Shown here piece after piece: positions 21,859 to 34,606 of a DNA stretch of 64,000 nt. Positions within the stretch are counted from its first letter, which is position 1; each line of letters begins with the position of its first letter. The notes beneath the pieces were generated by a model. It had not been told where the DNA came from, did not search any database, and saw only the letters and a list, made by a program, of their open reading frames with translations. Source of the stretch: Brassica napus. Lineage: Eukaryota > Streptophyta > Magnoliopsida > Brassicales > Brassicaceae. Where the stretch lies: positions 38,507,512 to 38,571,511 of the forward strand of contig NC_063436.1 in assembly GCF_020379485.1 (NCBI RefSeq), in the 5' to 3' direction. The position numbers and the translations under genes are program-made.

Positions 21859-24800
21859 GGGATTTTTGCCAAAACTAACCCACAACTTGATTTTAATCCC
21901 AAACATATACCCAAACTTGAATCAAATGCAAAACTAACCTAAAAACCTAGTGAAATTACAGCTCAGCCCCTTGTGACCAAACAAAAAAACAGAAGCCATT
22001 TTTACGAATATAGCCCCAGTAAATCGTCTGAGTCGTCTGAGATGTTGGAAGTCGTCTGGACGACTGAAGTGTAAGTCGTCTGGTACCAGTTTATTTTAAA
22101 AATAATTTATAAATCTTGTAAAAAAATATTTTGATGCGTGAAAAATAAAAATTAAGTAATTATAAACAGTTTTAAGTGATATAAATTAAGATATGATAAA
22201 ATTGATTTGTTTTGAAGATAGATGAGTGGAAGTAGTGAATCATGAAATACTTTGGTTTAGGAGTTTGGCAAACATATGTTGTAGTATTGTATGTATTGTT
22301 AGGGTTAGATTTTGGAAAACTAAAATGTTTTTTTCAAAAATTAGTTTTCACCTATATGTGTTTATTTCTGTGTATAGTAAACACTTTTCAAGTTTGATTT
22401 GGTTTTATGAAGTGTTTAATTAGATAATTAAAGTTAGGGGTTATGTTTAGGGTGTGGACGACTTATATTTCAGTCGTCTGTTGAATAATTTACTCGGACG
22501 ACGTATATTTCAGTCATCCACATCGTACAGAACCTTTAATTTTACCAATGTACGTTTTAACCTAACCGGATCATTTTACTCGGACGACTTACATTTCAGT
22601 CGTCTGGTGAAGAAATTAAAACAGACGACTTACATGTAAGTCGTCCAAATATTCCCGCCTAAAATTTTCTAAAAAAAATATTTTCCCGCTTAAATAATTT
22701 AAACCAGACGACTTACTTCACCAGACGTCTGGAAAGTCTTCTATTTTAGTTTCCCGCTAAAAATATTAAACTCTTATGGACGACTTACATGTAAGTCGTC
22801 TGTTTTAATTTCTTCACCAGACGGCTGAAATGTAAGTCGTCCAGGAAGTCGTCTGAGTCAAAAATATTTAACCTAATTGGATTTTTTGTCTCCCTATATA
22901 AAGAAAAATTTACACATTCTCTCTCCTCCGCTCAATTGGCTGCAACAAAAATGTAATGTTCATCATTCTAAAACTCTTCAACCTCTCTCTAATCTCTTTG
23001 ACTTGAAAACACCAAACTTTATATGAATTTTTCAGTTTTGTCTCATGTATTTCTTACTAATCTATCTCTTTTGCAGGTTTTTAATCAAATGGTACTCATC
23101 TTCCACTAATTTAAAGGTAGATCTATTAATTTTAGATATGTATTTTTGTGTGTTCTATAAATGTAGATTTATCTAATCTTCCACTCATTTTCTCTATTTT
23201 TAAGTCATTTGAACGTTTTTGGATATGCAGATTTTTCAGATCTGGATTTGATATGCAGGTTTTTCAGATCTGGAAGACTTCTGGGACGACTTACCTGTTA
23301 GTCGTCTGGAAGTCGTCTGGACTTCTTGGAAGTCTTCTGACAAAGTCGTCTGGACTTCCAGGAAGTCGTCTGGATTTTTTTCTGAGCGTTTTGGTAAGTT
23401 CTTATGTCTGATTTTTCTTCATTTGGTAACTTCTTGTTGTATAAAGTTCTTACTTTTTTCTCAAACTAAAACTCTCTAAACCCACTCTAATCTCTTTGAC
23501 TTGAAAACACCAAACTTTATATGAATTTTTCAGTTTTGTCTCATGTCTTTCTTACTAATCTATCTTTTTTGCAGGTTTTTAATTAGATGGTACTCATCTT
23601 CCACTAATTTAAAGGTAGATCTATTATTTTTAGATATGTATTTTTGTGTGTTCTGTAAAGGTAGATTTATCTAATCTTCCACTCATTTTTTCTGTTTTTA
23701 AGCCATTTGAACGTTTTTGAATATGCAGGTTTTTCAGATTTGGATTTAATATGCAGGTTTTTCAGATCTGGAAGACTTCTGGGACGACTTACCTGTTAGT
23801 CGTCTGGAAGTCGTCTGGAAGTCATCTGGAAGTCGTCTGGACTTCCTAAAAGTCGTCTGGACTTCCTGTAAAGTTGTCTGGAAGTCGTCTGAACTTCCTA
23901 AAAGTCTTCTGACAAAGTCGTCTGAACTTCTTGGAAGTCGTCTGGACTTCTTAGAAGTCGTCTGGACTTCTTAAAAGTCGTCTGGTCTTGTCTACTCAAG
24001 TGGAATCCAAGCTTGTCTTTGTAGAGGAATGATCTATAATAGTTTTGTTTGTGGTCTGTTTTGTGAATTGCATGTCGACTCTTTTAGTTGTGAATTTTTT
24101 GTAAAATCAGTAATAATGTTTTCCAAGATGTATTAAATGTGCTAACAATGTGTTTACACATTTACAAATCAATGAAATAATATACTTCAGTAGCATTTTT
24201 CTTATCTTTGGATCTCTCATATGCAATAATAAACTCCAATGGCCTTTTTCTCATCTTAATAAACAAGAATGTTGGTAGCTTCATATTGATACAACATTTT
24301 AAGAAGCATTTAACCCTTCTTCCAACTCATAACAACAGTCATCATTATTGTCTATAACAATAATACTTAAAAGATGGAAACAAACAATAGTAACTAGTTA
24401 AAGCATATCATATTTTTTTATAAGTTTGTGTTGAAAAACTTAGTAAAACTAAGGGAGAGAACATATTTTGTAAATATGAGTTTTACATATCTTGAAGTTA
24501 CTTATCACTCTTAAAAATACAAGTTATTCAAAAACTAACGTAGAAGACTTAAAAACTAGCGGAGAAGACGCGGACGACTTCAATCTAAGTTGTCTAGACG
24601 ACTAAACTATACGTCGTCTGGTCAACGCAGAGGTTATTTTTGCAATTGACTTTGAAATCTGTTATTTCGGACGACTGAAAGTTAAGTCGTCTACTATTGT
24701 TTGGTTAAAAAAAAACTCCAAAAAAGCTAGACGATTTACATTTCAGTCGTCAGACGTTAGTTTTGCATTTGACTGGATTATTTCAGAAGTTTGACTTTTT

Positions 24801-25929
24801 GGACGACTTACATTTCAGTCGTCTAATGAAAATTAAAATAATAATATTTTTTTAAAAGTAGACGACTTACAGTTAAGTCGTCATAGGTTAGTTTTGCAAT
24901 TGAAAAAAAAAACTTCAAGATTTAATTATATACAGACGACTTATAATTCAGTCGTCCACGAGACGACTGAAATGTAAGTCGTCCAGGATTTACCAGGTTT
25001 GAAATGTAAGTCGTCTGGTGGACGACTGAATTATAAGTCGTCTGTGTATAATTAAATCTTGAAGTTTTTTTTTCAATTGCAAAACTAACCTATGACTACT
25101 TAATTGTAAGTCGTTTACTTTTAAAAAAAAATATTATTATTTTAATTTTCGCCAGACGACTGAAATGTAAGTCGTCTGGGGAAGTCAAACTTCTGAAATT
25201 ATCCAGTCAAATACAAAACTAACCTATGACGACTGAAATGTAAGTCGTCTAGGTTCTTTGGAAATTTTTTTGAAACCAAACAATAGTAGACGACTTAACT
25301 TTCAGTCGTCTCAGGTTACAGATTTCAAAATCAATTGCAAAAATAACCTCTGCGTTGACCAGACGACTTCCAGGTAAGTCGTCTACAGCCAGACGACTTC
25401 CCAAGTAAGTCGTCTGACGAACATATCTGGAAAAAAACTCGATGTCATATCTTAAATTGGTGAGATAAGTTCCTTAGCATACATAAGGCTTCTCCAAGCA
25501 CATAGAATCACAAACGAAAGTCACCCACCCAGAATCGTTAGCTTCTATGACTCTATGAACCATAAAAAATTTAGAATCAAAATCTTGGGTTTTTTTAGCT
25601 CATTGTGGAGAGAAAGTGAGAGATATGTTGTGTTTAGTTCACAAGAATGGAAAAAGAAGAAGGATAAATCGATTTTGGGAGCATTAAGAACTTCAAATTG
25701 GTTGTTCATGGTGGTTGTGGTATTGATGACAATGGCAATCTTGTAATTACTTGAAGATGATGAGGGTGAGAGAGTAAAGATGTCATTTTCAAAAAAAAAA
25801 AAAAAATTGATGGCATTTTCGTAAATAATATGAACTTGTGGGGTGAATAGGGCAAAACCAATTTTCAAAAAAAAGGGAGGTTAGTTTTGTGTTTGACTTT
25901 AAGTTGTAGGTCAATTTTGCAAAAAGTCC
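21859..25929. mobile_element. Non-autonomous MULE dense in GTCGTC/GACGAC motifs
   Basis: Bounded by a perfect 9-bp direct repeat ACTTTTCTT (21850-21858 and 25930-25938), the target duplication size typical of MULEs. Terminal inverted repeats: left GGGATTTTTGCCAAAACTAA matches right (inverted) GGACTTTTTGCAAAATTGAC, both followed by CC[CT]ACAACTT. The interior has about 55-60 GTCGTC or GACGAC hexamers by eye, commonly as inverted pairs such as GACGACTTACATTTCAGTCG, or direct copies 11 bp apart (GTCGTCTGGAAGTCGTC). A TATA box (TATATAAAG near 22896) with a CT-rich leader suggests a former gene promoter, but no transposase or VANC gene is recognised. Confidence 0.85.
22985..23960. repeat. Tandem duplication of about 500 bp inside the GTCGTC-rich MULE
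   Basis: The stretch starting CTCTAATCTCTTTGACTTG near 22987 recurs near 23485 (period about 498 bp), with the same order of CT-rich leader, TTTTGCAGG acceptor-like site and a run of GTCGTCTGGA motifs. The second copy has an expanded motif run (about ten GTCGTC in 240 bp) against five in the first. Confidence 0.85.
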
Positions 25930-26079
25930 ACTTTTCTTTCTCCTTTTACCACCTGAAATGTGTATTGAAACAAAAAAAAAAAACATTTTAAGATACAAAG
26001 CAGGCAAACAAAAAATAAATCTTCATAATTAAAATCAAGTTTCCTTAGAAACAACGTATTAGACAGGGGAAACAAATTT

Positions 26080-26340
26080 CATATTAATATTATGTGTTTC
26101 AGACACTTGAATGATGTAACTTTTTTTCTGATAATCCGGAATATCCGGCGGATTGAGACCCAACCGACTGATTCTTTGGGAGCCTGACCACTAGCACCAG
26201 CCAGACCCGATTGTTTGCAAGGGGAATTAGATACGCATGTCACCTGGTCACATGGATGGATAAATCTGAGTTGGCACAGATTCGAACCCAAGTCCCTTAG
26301 GGACACTTGGGATTTCATGCGCCATCCGAACACACCCATG
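26080..26340 (-). other. Unclassified repeat-like segment with B-box-like motif
   Basis: On the minus strand the sequence contains GGGTTCGAATC (26279-26289), similar to a polymerase III B box, and is GC-richer than its surroundings. No A box at the right distance and no cloverleaf were found. It may be a SINE or LTR fragment. An open frame of 86 codons covers it but has no recognisable motif. Confidence 0.3.
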
Positions 26341-26559
26341 TGGTTAACTTGTTAGCTGACTATAATTATTTTTTTGTTAAAAGGTAAAAACAATGTACAT
26401 GTTCAGAAATAAGCGAGCAGTATGGTTTGACAAGCATGAAAAGAAATAATAGAAACCCAAGAATGCAAGAAAGAAGCATAGAAAACACCATCTGATTATG
26501 TATATTTATAAACATCAAATAATGTAGTTCCATAAGCCCTATCTAATTTTGGTTTGGAA

Positions 26560-26995
26560 GGATAACATGGGAAATATTCAACTTATGGGGATGCAAAATT
26601 TAAGAAAGCGAGAGAGACTGTTTTACATTCGGAAGTGGAAGGAATGCGATGGCGATGGAGATCATGCTACAACATACATCATGTCAGAGCTTTAGGACAT
26701 ATTGTAAGAATTTGATCGCGATGATAAAAGAGCCTCAAGTTTGGCCAAGTTTTGCAACTGAGTTGGAGGCGATAAAGACACTAAAGATATGTTTTCCGGA
26801 TTTCATGATATCTCATATCCTTATGGTACAAAATTTAATTTCAGACTCTTTAGCTAAGATTGCGAGATCATTTCATAGAGAGTTTTGTTACATTGGTTGT
26901 TTTATTCCGGTCTGGTATTCCGGTCTGGTTACCCAGACCACCTTAAATTTGAGTAATGGAATAGCCGTTCGTTGTAAAAAAAAACACATCTAATA
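26560..26995 (+). pseudogene. LINE RNase H-like (RVT_3) fragment, frameshifted
   Basis: Reads GNIQLMGMQNL, then after a frameshift MAMEIMLQHTSCQSFRTYCK, LIAMIKEPQVWPSFATELEA and DSLAKIARSFHREFCYIGC. It is clearly paralogous to the better preserved copy at 32237-32944. The RNase H aspartate in the third motif is lost (FRTYCK against FGTDSK). It represents the extreme C terminus of a plant non-LTR retrotransposon polyprotein; upstream domains are absent. Confidence 0.75.
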
Positions 26996-27418
26996 ATATA
27001 TAGTGCCTCTACGAAATCAATATGGTTTTTATGATGAATTTAGTAGTTTATAATTGTTTTTAAAAATCCAGAATATAATAGAAAAATCTAAATTGGTATT
27101 ATAGAATTAATATGATTATTAAATTTATTCAATAATATAAAATTAAGCAAAAATGATAGAGGATATAAAAATTATTAGCAAATCTATATTATTCAGTATC
27201 ATTAGTTGTCATATATATTTTAAATCACATGAGATAATTCTGTAATTTTTTTTAAAAAAAAATGAATATTTTTGTAAATTACTAATTATTTTTATGGTTA
27301 ATTTAGTTAGAACTGTAGTGTTGTTTGGATAAACCAAATAATGAATGACATATATTGTAACTATTTTTGTAAATTAAACATATTTATATGTTGCATTTAA
27401 AAATCCTTCTAGTGATAA

Positions 27419-27500
27419 TCCTACTATATAAAAGAGACTAAATTCAAGGCTTTTGGGACTATCCACCTCAGCCAAAATATTCTCATCCAAAAAGAAATAG
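27419..27500 (+). mobile_element. Helitron 5' terminus (plus strand)
   Basis: TCCTACTATATAAAAGAG is the common 5' start of Brassicaceae Helitrons (T[CA]..ACTATATAAAAG). The matching 3' terminus could not be assigned with certainty because several nested Helitron ends follow. Confidence 0.5.
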
Positions 27501-27885
27501 AAATAGACATCATTTAGAAGATAATTAACTAACATACGACTTTTGATATTTCTAGAAATTTCAAATTTGTAACTGCTAATTTATTAATAGAATCATATAT
27601 CTATATTGAATTATGTTCTATTTTTAATCGTTAGACTTCAAAGGTAAATAAATTACTAATCTATAATATATATAGTTTATAACTTTATATTGTAGTTATA
27701 AATAAAGAGAAAATAACCGGGGAGGGTGAAGAAGCTCATGTACAATTATGTAATTAAAATGGTAAAATAGTGAGCATGATGAGGTGAATCTATGAAAATT
27801 TGTTGTACAAATTATGGTGCTTTCTTCGTCCACTATAATAATTTAAAATAAAATATATATTCACATAAATAAGTCAATATTTGTT

Positions 27886-28560
27886 GTTTTTTTTGGGTAA
27901 GATGTTAAGATTATCATTTTCTGAAAGGTTACACTGTTGTTTTTAAACAACTTATTACAGCAAGGAAACAAAAACAACCAACAACAACTCAAGGTAAAAA
28001 AAGCCTTAAGGAGGTCTTATACAAGAAAGATAAAAAGAAGTAGAGAAGAGGAGAAAGAAGAACTTGCCGGGTAAGAGAGGAGACGGTCACGCATCATACG
28101 GTCGAGAGAGGCAAGGATGACTGATGAAGGTGAGGAGACAGCTGTGAACACACGAGCATTACGCTCTTTCCACAGCAGGTAGATGGCTGACTGAAAGTAG
28201 AGCTTGATGACTGGAGTAGCATGCGCATCTGCGTTGACGCGAGGTTGATTGATCCATGCTGCAACAGAGTGTAGATCCGCCAGAGGAGAAATCTAAACTT
28301 AAGCAGCAAAAGGCTCTCATATCAAGCGAGAGAAAGAGCTCTCAAAGAAGAGATGATGGTGAGTCTCTATTTCCAGATTACAAAGGACGCACGTTCCTGA
28401 GACATTTAACCCCCAACGCCTCAAGCGATCTTTGGTTGGCACTCTTCTCCGCAAAGCCAACCATGATATAAATGCATTACGTGGAATATGTTCCTTGAAC
28501 CAAATAGTCTTATGCCAATATTTATTGTTGATAGTGTTTATATTCTTTTCTGACATTATT
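27886..28560 (-). pseudogene. LINE C-terminal zinc-binding (zf-RVT) fragment
   Basis: Minus-strand reading gives IWFKEHIPRNAFISWLALRR, VPTKDRLRRWG and CVLCNLEIETHHHLFFESSF, the reverse-transcriptase zinc-binding domain with its CxxC...HxxxHLFFxC pattern (final Cys replaced by Ser). After a frameshift the downstream segment continues toward 28000. A T-run near 27886 fits the poly(A) tail of a minus-strand LINE. The reverse transcriptase itself is missing, as in a 5'-truncated copy. Confidence 0.75.
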
Positions 28561-29213
28561 ATCCATACTTTTTAGTAAACTTATCCAAAGAGATTAGTTT
28601 GTGGAGCTAACCAAACGAGGAATATAGTGTTTACTTTGGAAAAAGTAATAGGTTGAATGATAGATGGCGTGCGTGCTTTTTCACATGGAAATCTGCACAT
28701 ATATTAAAATTGTAAGATTTGAATCATAGAGAAAATATAGTGTATATGACTGAAGTTGGTTCATTCTGAAACTAAAGATGGCAAAAATTCTTCTTTGTCA
28801 AAATGCATAGATGTGAATCTTATATGAATAGAGTTCTCCATTGCTTATAGCACTGTAATAAACTCTGTGTGTAAAGGAGAAAAAATGTTATATAAGTGAA
28901 AACAAAAATTATGATTTTTTTTCTTGTGCTTATAGGCTCTTCGCAATTTGACGAAGAAAGAATATATTGTGTGGAAATCTTTGGCTTGGTCAAATTTTAT
29001 CCAGTTGTTTATAAAACTGTTGTTATCTGATTCATGTAATTTTTCAGTGTTGATTTAAAAGCCCAAAAAACCTATCTATACTGACTTTTTGATATTTTTT
29101 TTCTGTGATTTGAATTTAAAAAGAGATAAAACTTTCGATAAGTTATGTAAACTCGGAACAAGTATTTAGCTTTAGAAAGCATTTACATGTTTCAAACTTA
29201 TAATATATACATA

Positions 29214-29245
29214 CTAGGATCGGCCCGCCCTACGGGCGGGATATT
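29214..29245 (-). mobile_element. Helitron 3' terminus (minus strand) with perfect hairpin
   Basis: Minus strand: CCCGCCCGTAGGGCGGG (7-bp perfect stem, 3-base loop) then CCGATCCTAG adjacent to T. Its 5' end lies to the right and was not identified. Confidence 0.65.
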
Positions 29246-29467
29246 CTTTATATGTGATCTAAGTTATTATTTTTTTGTATGATTTTGTGGTTCGTATTTT
29301 AGGTTTTCATTTGTAAGAAATGTGTATGATAATAATTTTTGTCTTTTAAAAAATTTTAGGTGAAAAAGAATTATATGTGATAAGATATGTTTTGCTTGTT
29401 TACAATAGTTCTCTGTTCAAAATTTTAATTTAATTGTCTTTGCATTTTATTTGAATATATATATATA

Positions 29468-31605
29468 TCCCACTATATAAAAGGAGCTATTTTTAAGCTT
29501 CCTAAAGCTAGCCACATGCTCAAAATAATCAGGGCCAATCAAATTGCCACGTCACTGCCAAATTGGGCTTCAAATTAAAATCACGATCGGGCTTCCTGTG
29601 CGCTAACTCATTCTCCGACTCCGTATTTTTGTTTTGCGCCATCAGCCGAAGTGAAGCCAAACTCAGATAATTCACTTTCACCCAGCCCAGCCCATTAATC
29701 CCATCAATCTGATAATTCACTTTATCCTAGCCCAGCCCATTAACCCTAATCTACGTATTGTTGAGACTCAAGCCAAAGCGCACACAGCTTTCTCATCCTC
29801 TGAATAACCTAATCGCCGTCTCCCCCATTTACCTTTTTCTCATGGAGACCCATCTCGAAGCCCATTCCCGAGCCACTCTCTTATAAGCATAATCCAGTGT
29901 TCTAAATATTTCGTGTTAAATTTTTTAAAACACTCATATCTTAGAAATAGTTTAGAAAATATCTTTATATAAATGTTTTTTTCTTGAATAATATTTAATT
30001 ATAATTTTTTTGTATCTTTTTAACTTTTATAATAAAATTATTGTTTTCAGATAGCTACAAAATATAAATAAGAATTATCTTATTTTTAAAATTTTTGATA
30101 ATTTTATTATATTATTTTAAAATCATTTATTTAATATTAATATAACATATAAATTTTATATGATTAAAATAAATTTCGTTTTTAATTATATATAAAATTC
30201 ATTAAGGGTATTATTTTAATTAACACATTAGCGAATCAGTTAGAAATTAATAATAAAACAATAACCTATCTAAAAGTCTAAAACCTAATAAAATATGACA
30301 AATAAGAAAAACTAACTAAATTTTAATATAAAATAGAAATTTAATATTACTAATAAAAAATTCATTTTAATATATATATAATATTAATTAAGGGTATTTT
30401 TAAATTAATAAATTAGTGACTTAGCTAAAAATAAATAATAAATCAATGATTTAGCGAAAACCTAATAAAAATATGACAAATAAGTAAATTTACTAAAATT
30501 ATGGATAATATAAAATATAATTGATTCTTTAATACAAAATTAAAATAAGAGTTTTGTTAAATAAAACATAAGTTTGTCGTATCGGTCTAACAAAAAAAAC
30601 AATCATTAATAGTGTCGTAGGAATTATGTTTTTCCCATTAGCGAATAAAATTGAAGCATAGTGTTGGAGGATAACTCAACGTATAGACAAGATTACGGAG
30701 ATTGACATGGGAGTTGAGGTAACGGACACAACTGTTCTTTCGCAAAGAAACGCTCATGCTAGATATCCTGGATAAATGAAAGAGACATATCTTGACTTGG
30801 CTTTGTGTTAATGGATGGTGACTTTCCAATGCTGTTTGGAGTAAGGACCGATACACACGCACCAAATCACCACTGCAAGCGGAAGCTGAAGGTTTGCTAT
30901 GGGCAATGCAGGTGATACTGAAGTTTAGACACAGAGAGATGGTCTTTCAATCGACTGTGAACAACTGGTTATGCTCATTCAAAAGGAGAAAGATTGGCCT
31001 GTGTTGGACTCAGAGCTCAACGAAATACAGACTGTATCTACAGAATTTTCTGAACTTTCTATTGCTTATATTCCTAGAGCTTTAAAATTCCGTATGAATA
31101 GCCTAGCAAAAGGTGTCTGATCACGCGCATCTCAATCAGCTTTTGTAAACCCTTTTGCACCAAGTTGGCTAGCCCCACAAGCTAGCATGAGGATGTCAAA
31201 AAAGAGAATAAAGTTAAAAGTGAAACTAAATATCCCAATGAACAAATTTATCAGAAGTCCATATTTATGTGGATGTCTATATAGGACAAACAATTTTTTA
31301 GACAATTATAGAATATAGTCACGAAAATCAATCCTAATATATATAATTTAAAAAAACCATCAAAATTTTCAATATTACACCAAATAAGAATATAAAGACC
31401 AACTATATTCTCTTTATGTATAATGTGTTGTGGTAAGATTCAAAAAAATTAACTTACTTTACAGTAAGGAAAAACTAGATTTTTAATTCCGAATTTACAA
31501 TAAAAACATAACATTTTATAAAACTAAACAATTGACATAATAGTACAAAAATATGAAAAAAAAAAATCAAAATACTATTCGCGCGTAGCGCGGACAAGGA
31601 CCTAG
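29468..31605 (+). mobile_element. Complete non-autonomous Helitron, 2.1 kb
   Basis: Starts TCCCACTATATAAAAGGAGC directly after A, and ends with hairpin CGCGCGTAGCGCG, ACAAGGAC and CTAG directly before T. No Rep/helicase gene is present. A Brassicaceae-type internal segment (CCACGTCA...) follows the 5' end. It carries a captured LINE RNase H fragment at about 30850-31185. Both termini satisfy the A|T insertion rule. Confidence 0.8.
30850..31185 (+). pseudogene. RNase H-like fragment inside Helitron
   Basis: Readable as PLQAEAEGLLWAMQVILKF, then in another frame DCEQLVMLIQKEKDWPVLDS and IAYIPRALKFRMNSLAKGV. The Glu and Asp positions of the RVT_3 RNase H fold are visible across a frameshift. 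A stop follows LAKGV. It is from a different LINE lineage than the 26.6 and 32.5 kb copies, judging by sequence. Confidence 0.65.
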
Positions 31606-32196
31606 TATATATAAGAATCTATAAGGTAGTATAGAAATTTGAAACCATTTTGTTACTTTTTTTTGTATTAAATTTGAAATGTTAGAACTCATTGTTTGTT
31701 GTGGGTTTATTATTTGTAATTGTAGATTTAATGATATGAGTTAGAAATTAACTAATTGTTCATTTTGATCTACTTTTTTTTCGTTTTGATCATTTAGGTT
31801 TTACGTAAACCATCTTTTTGGTTTATTTCAAAATTATTTTTATCGGCCAACAAAGTTTGTAGTTTGCAATCTTGGTTTAATATACATACAAATTTTTAAA
31901 AAGAAGTTTGACCAATGATTTAAACATGTTATTATTCATATACAATTTGATGGCCGTATAATGTATATAACTATGTTGTATTTTTATGTTAAGATTTGAA
32001 AGAAAGATTATAACAACTTTGATGTTTTTTTTGTCAACAACAACTTTGATGTTTTAATGTATGTTAGGGCGTAGATGGTTTATTATTATTTAGATCATGT
32101 ACGTTATACAGGGGTGACTGTGTATTGTTTTAAGAGTTCGGAGCATATAAAATACTACATATAAGTTTGGGTGAGGTTTATGTGGGTTTCTTGATT

Positions 32197-32944
32197 TTTT
32201 TTTTTTTTTTTTGACGTCAAAAGGCCATTCTATTACTTAAACTTGAGGTGGTCTGGGTAGCCAAACCGGAATAGAACAACCAATAAAAAATAACTTCCTA
32301 TGGAAGGATCTTGCAATCTTAGCTAAAAAATCTGAAGTCTGATTGCGCGCCCGTGGAACATGAATGATGTTGAAGTCCGGGAAGCATATCTGTAACGTCT
32401 CTATCCTCTCCAATTCTGTCGCAAAGCTTGGCCACGCCTGTGGGTCCTTAATCATTGCAATCAGTTCCTTGCTGTCTGTCCCGAAGCTCTGACATGTCGA
32501 ATGTTGTAGCATATTCTCCATCGCCCACCGTAGTGCTTCTACTTCCGTATGCAAGGCTGATTCAAGTCGAGTGAAATTCTTTGTTCCCATGAGTTGAGAG
32601 TTCCCAGCACTGTCCATCCATAACCAGCCGCATCCACTAAATTGAGCAGGATGTGTCCAAGATCCATCTAACAAGCAGATGTTACCCAAGCTTATGGCTT
32701 GGGGTGCCTCATGAATATCATCTTGTACCACAGGTGGTATCACTGATCGTACCACATCATTAGCATCAAACCAGGCCCGACATTCACTCTCTGCATGTCG
32801 AACTAGCTCCAAGGGATCTCTATCTATACCTCTGAAGAGTTTGTCATTCCTAACCTTCCAAATATACCATAATATCCAGGGATAAGGATCTCTGTCATTT
32901 TCCGGCTCGATGAAACTATTCTTTCTCCAGAACAGATAATCCAT
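32197..32944 (-). pseudogene. 5'-truncated LINE with intact RNase H-like domain
   Basis: A 235-codon minus-strand frame begins within a polyprotein (LFWRKNSFIEPENDRDPYPW, ILWYIWKVRNDKLFRG) and continues into an RVT_3 RNase H domain with all acidic positions: LLDGSWTH, HTEVEALRWAM, FGTDSKELIAMI and RNQTSDFLAKIA. A T-run at 32197-32212 is the poly(A) tail. The reverse transcriptase and endonuclease are missing, so it is a dead insertion even though the frame is open. Its methionine start is unlikely to be a true start. Confidence 0.85.
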
Positions 32945-33545
32945 ATTTGTGTAAACACTTGATACCGGAAATATATCTGGACTTGTTATTGGTTATGCAT
33001 ATACATATTGGTTGGTTAAATTAGGATTTCTTTGTGTTGGGCTTGGAAGTGCGTGGTTTGTGGGTCTAATGAGTATTATTTTTTCGTCCAAAATTTTTTG
33101 GTCTTGGTTTGTTACTTTACAAATACAACAATCAATATAAGATATTTTTATTTTTAGTTTCCATCTAATAATTTAAATTTTGCTAGGCTTAAAATAATAT
33201 TAGCTTTCATTATTTATATTTTGTTAATTTTACCAGAAATCATATGATTCATCTTACCATTAAGATTTTCATGAATATGCAATTGTTTTACATTTTAAAA
33301 AGTTGGTTCTACCTTTATTATGAATAAGCCGAATGAAATTTCTATAACACACAAATTATGAATTAATTTCTGTTCTTAAACGTTTGTTTCTTAAACTCAC
33401 TGGTATTATCTTCTTCTGTTTGCCATTTAATTATATTAAAGATTTAATATAGATAGTTAATGTTTACAAATATATTTGAAATAATTTTTATTAAGATAAA
33501 ATGTTTATATTTTTTCCTAACATGAGTTTTAAATTTTTATACAAA

Positions 33546-33580
33546 CTAGAGGTATCACCGCACTACGCGCGGTTTGTTTA
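33546..33580 (-). mobile_element. Helitron 3' terminus (minus strand)
   Basis: Minus strand: ACCGCGCGTAGTGCGGT stem-loop, then GATACCT and CTAG before T. A candidate 5' end (TCTATATATATATATA near 40146, minus strand) would make an element that contains the RPN3 fragments and a nested Helitron; that pairing is inferred. Confidence 0.55.
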
Positions 33581-34234
33581 TCTATAAAACTTGCATGTTT
33601 ATTTTTAATATTAAACTTAGATGGCAAAATTTAATTATATAACTTATTTGTTTTGATATAATATTTAACAAATTAGAAGGATTATTTTGAAAAATATAAG
33701 TTTTTTCTTCAAAATATTGTTAATTTATATTTTAATATATATTTTAGATTTAAACATAGTTAAAAATTCTATTAATCTTTTAGTAATCATGTTAAATTTT
33801 ATTAAAAGTTCAAATACTCTATATTTAATAATGTTTTAATATTTTCTATCATTTATGTTTCATATATTTCTTTATAAGTAATCTGATTTAATTTTTAAAC
33901 TATTATTTGAAGAATATGTAAATGATCTTCATTTCATATATATATATATATATGTATATATATTCATAAATGTGTAATCATTTTGAATACTTAAATCTGT
34001 AAAGTTTGATAACCAATAAAAATTATTCAATAATCTTTAATTTGAAACTATAGTTTTTTAATATTAAAATTTGTTTGGTATTTACTATTTCTTAAATGAT
34101 AATTTATTAAGAAAATGTGAAATCTGAAGATTTCAATGAGAATGATTCCATGTTTAGATACTACGTAAACGTACTTTGGATAGATTATGCGTATTTCAAA
34201 TATGCAGATGTTATTAGTCATTGTTGTTGTGTAA

Positions 34235-34236
<2 letters not shown>

Positions 34237-34272
<36 letters not shown>

Positions 34273-34566
34273 TTGCAATATTGTTTGTTTTTAAGAGTAG
34301 AAACATACTTCCATTACTATTTTACACTCTTAAATTAATTATTAATTATTAAACAGTTTAAAATGGAGTTAAAATAACGGAAATCAGAATATAAATTTTC
34401 GAGATTTGAAAAACTTTCTCATATTGCATCGATTGGTGATGTTCTAACATAAATTGATCTTTACAGAAAATTATTTCATAATGCATTGATTGGTGACTAA
34501 ATTGAACTTTACACAAAATTATTTGGTATAACATTATAAATAAATGATGGAAAATTAATCTAATGG

Positions 34567-34606
<40 letters not shown>
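34237..34606. repeat. (AT)n microsatellites
   Basis: Pure AT dinucleotide runs at about 34241-34270 and 34567-34606 within AT-rich intergenic DNA; another run lies at 33940-33962. No gene is present in 33580-35590. Confidence 0.9.

Noticed and set aside
25545..25868. Paired frames on both strands near the right end of the GTCGTC MULE
   Set aside because: Short, low in complexity and without motif; they cover A/T homopolymers and the subterminal region.
32237..32944. Host RNase H gene
   Set aside because: The poly(A) run, the non-LTR type RVT_3 fold and the paralogous fragment at 26.6 kb show it is a LINE tail.
34117..34338. 73-codon frame with a Tyr-Ile run
   Set aside because: Generated by the (AT)n microsatellite.
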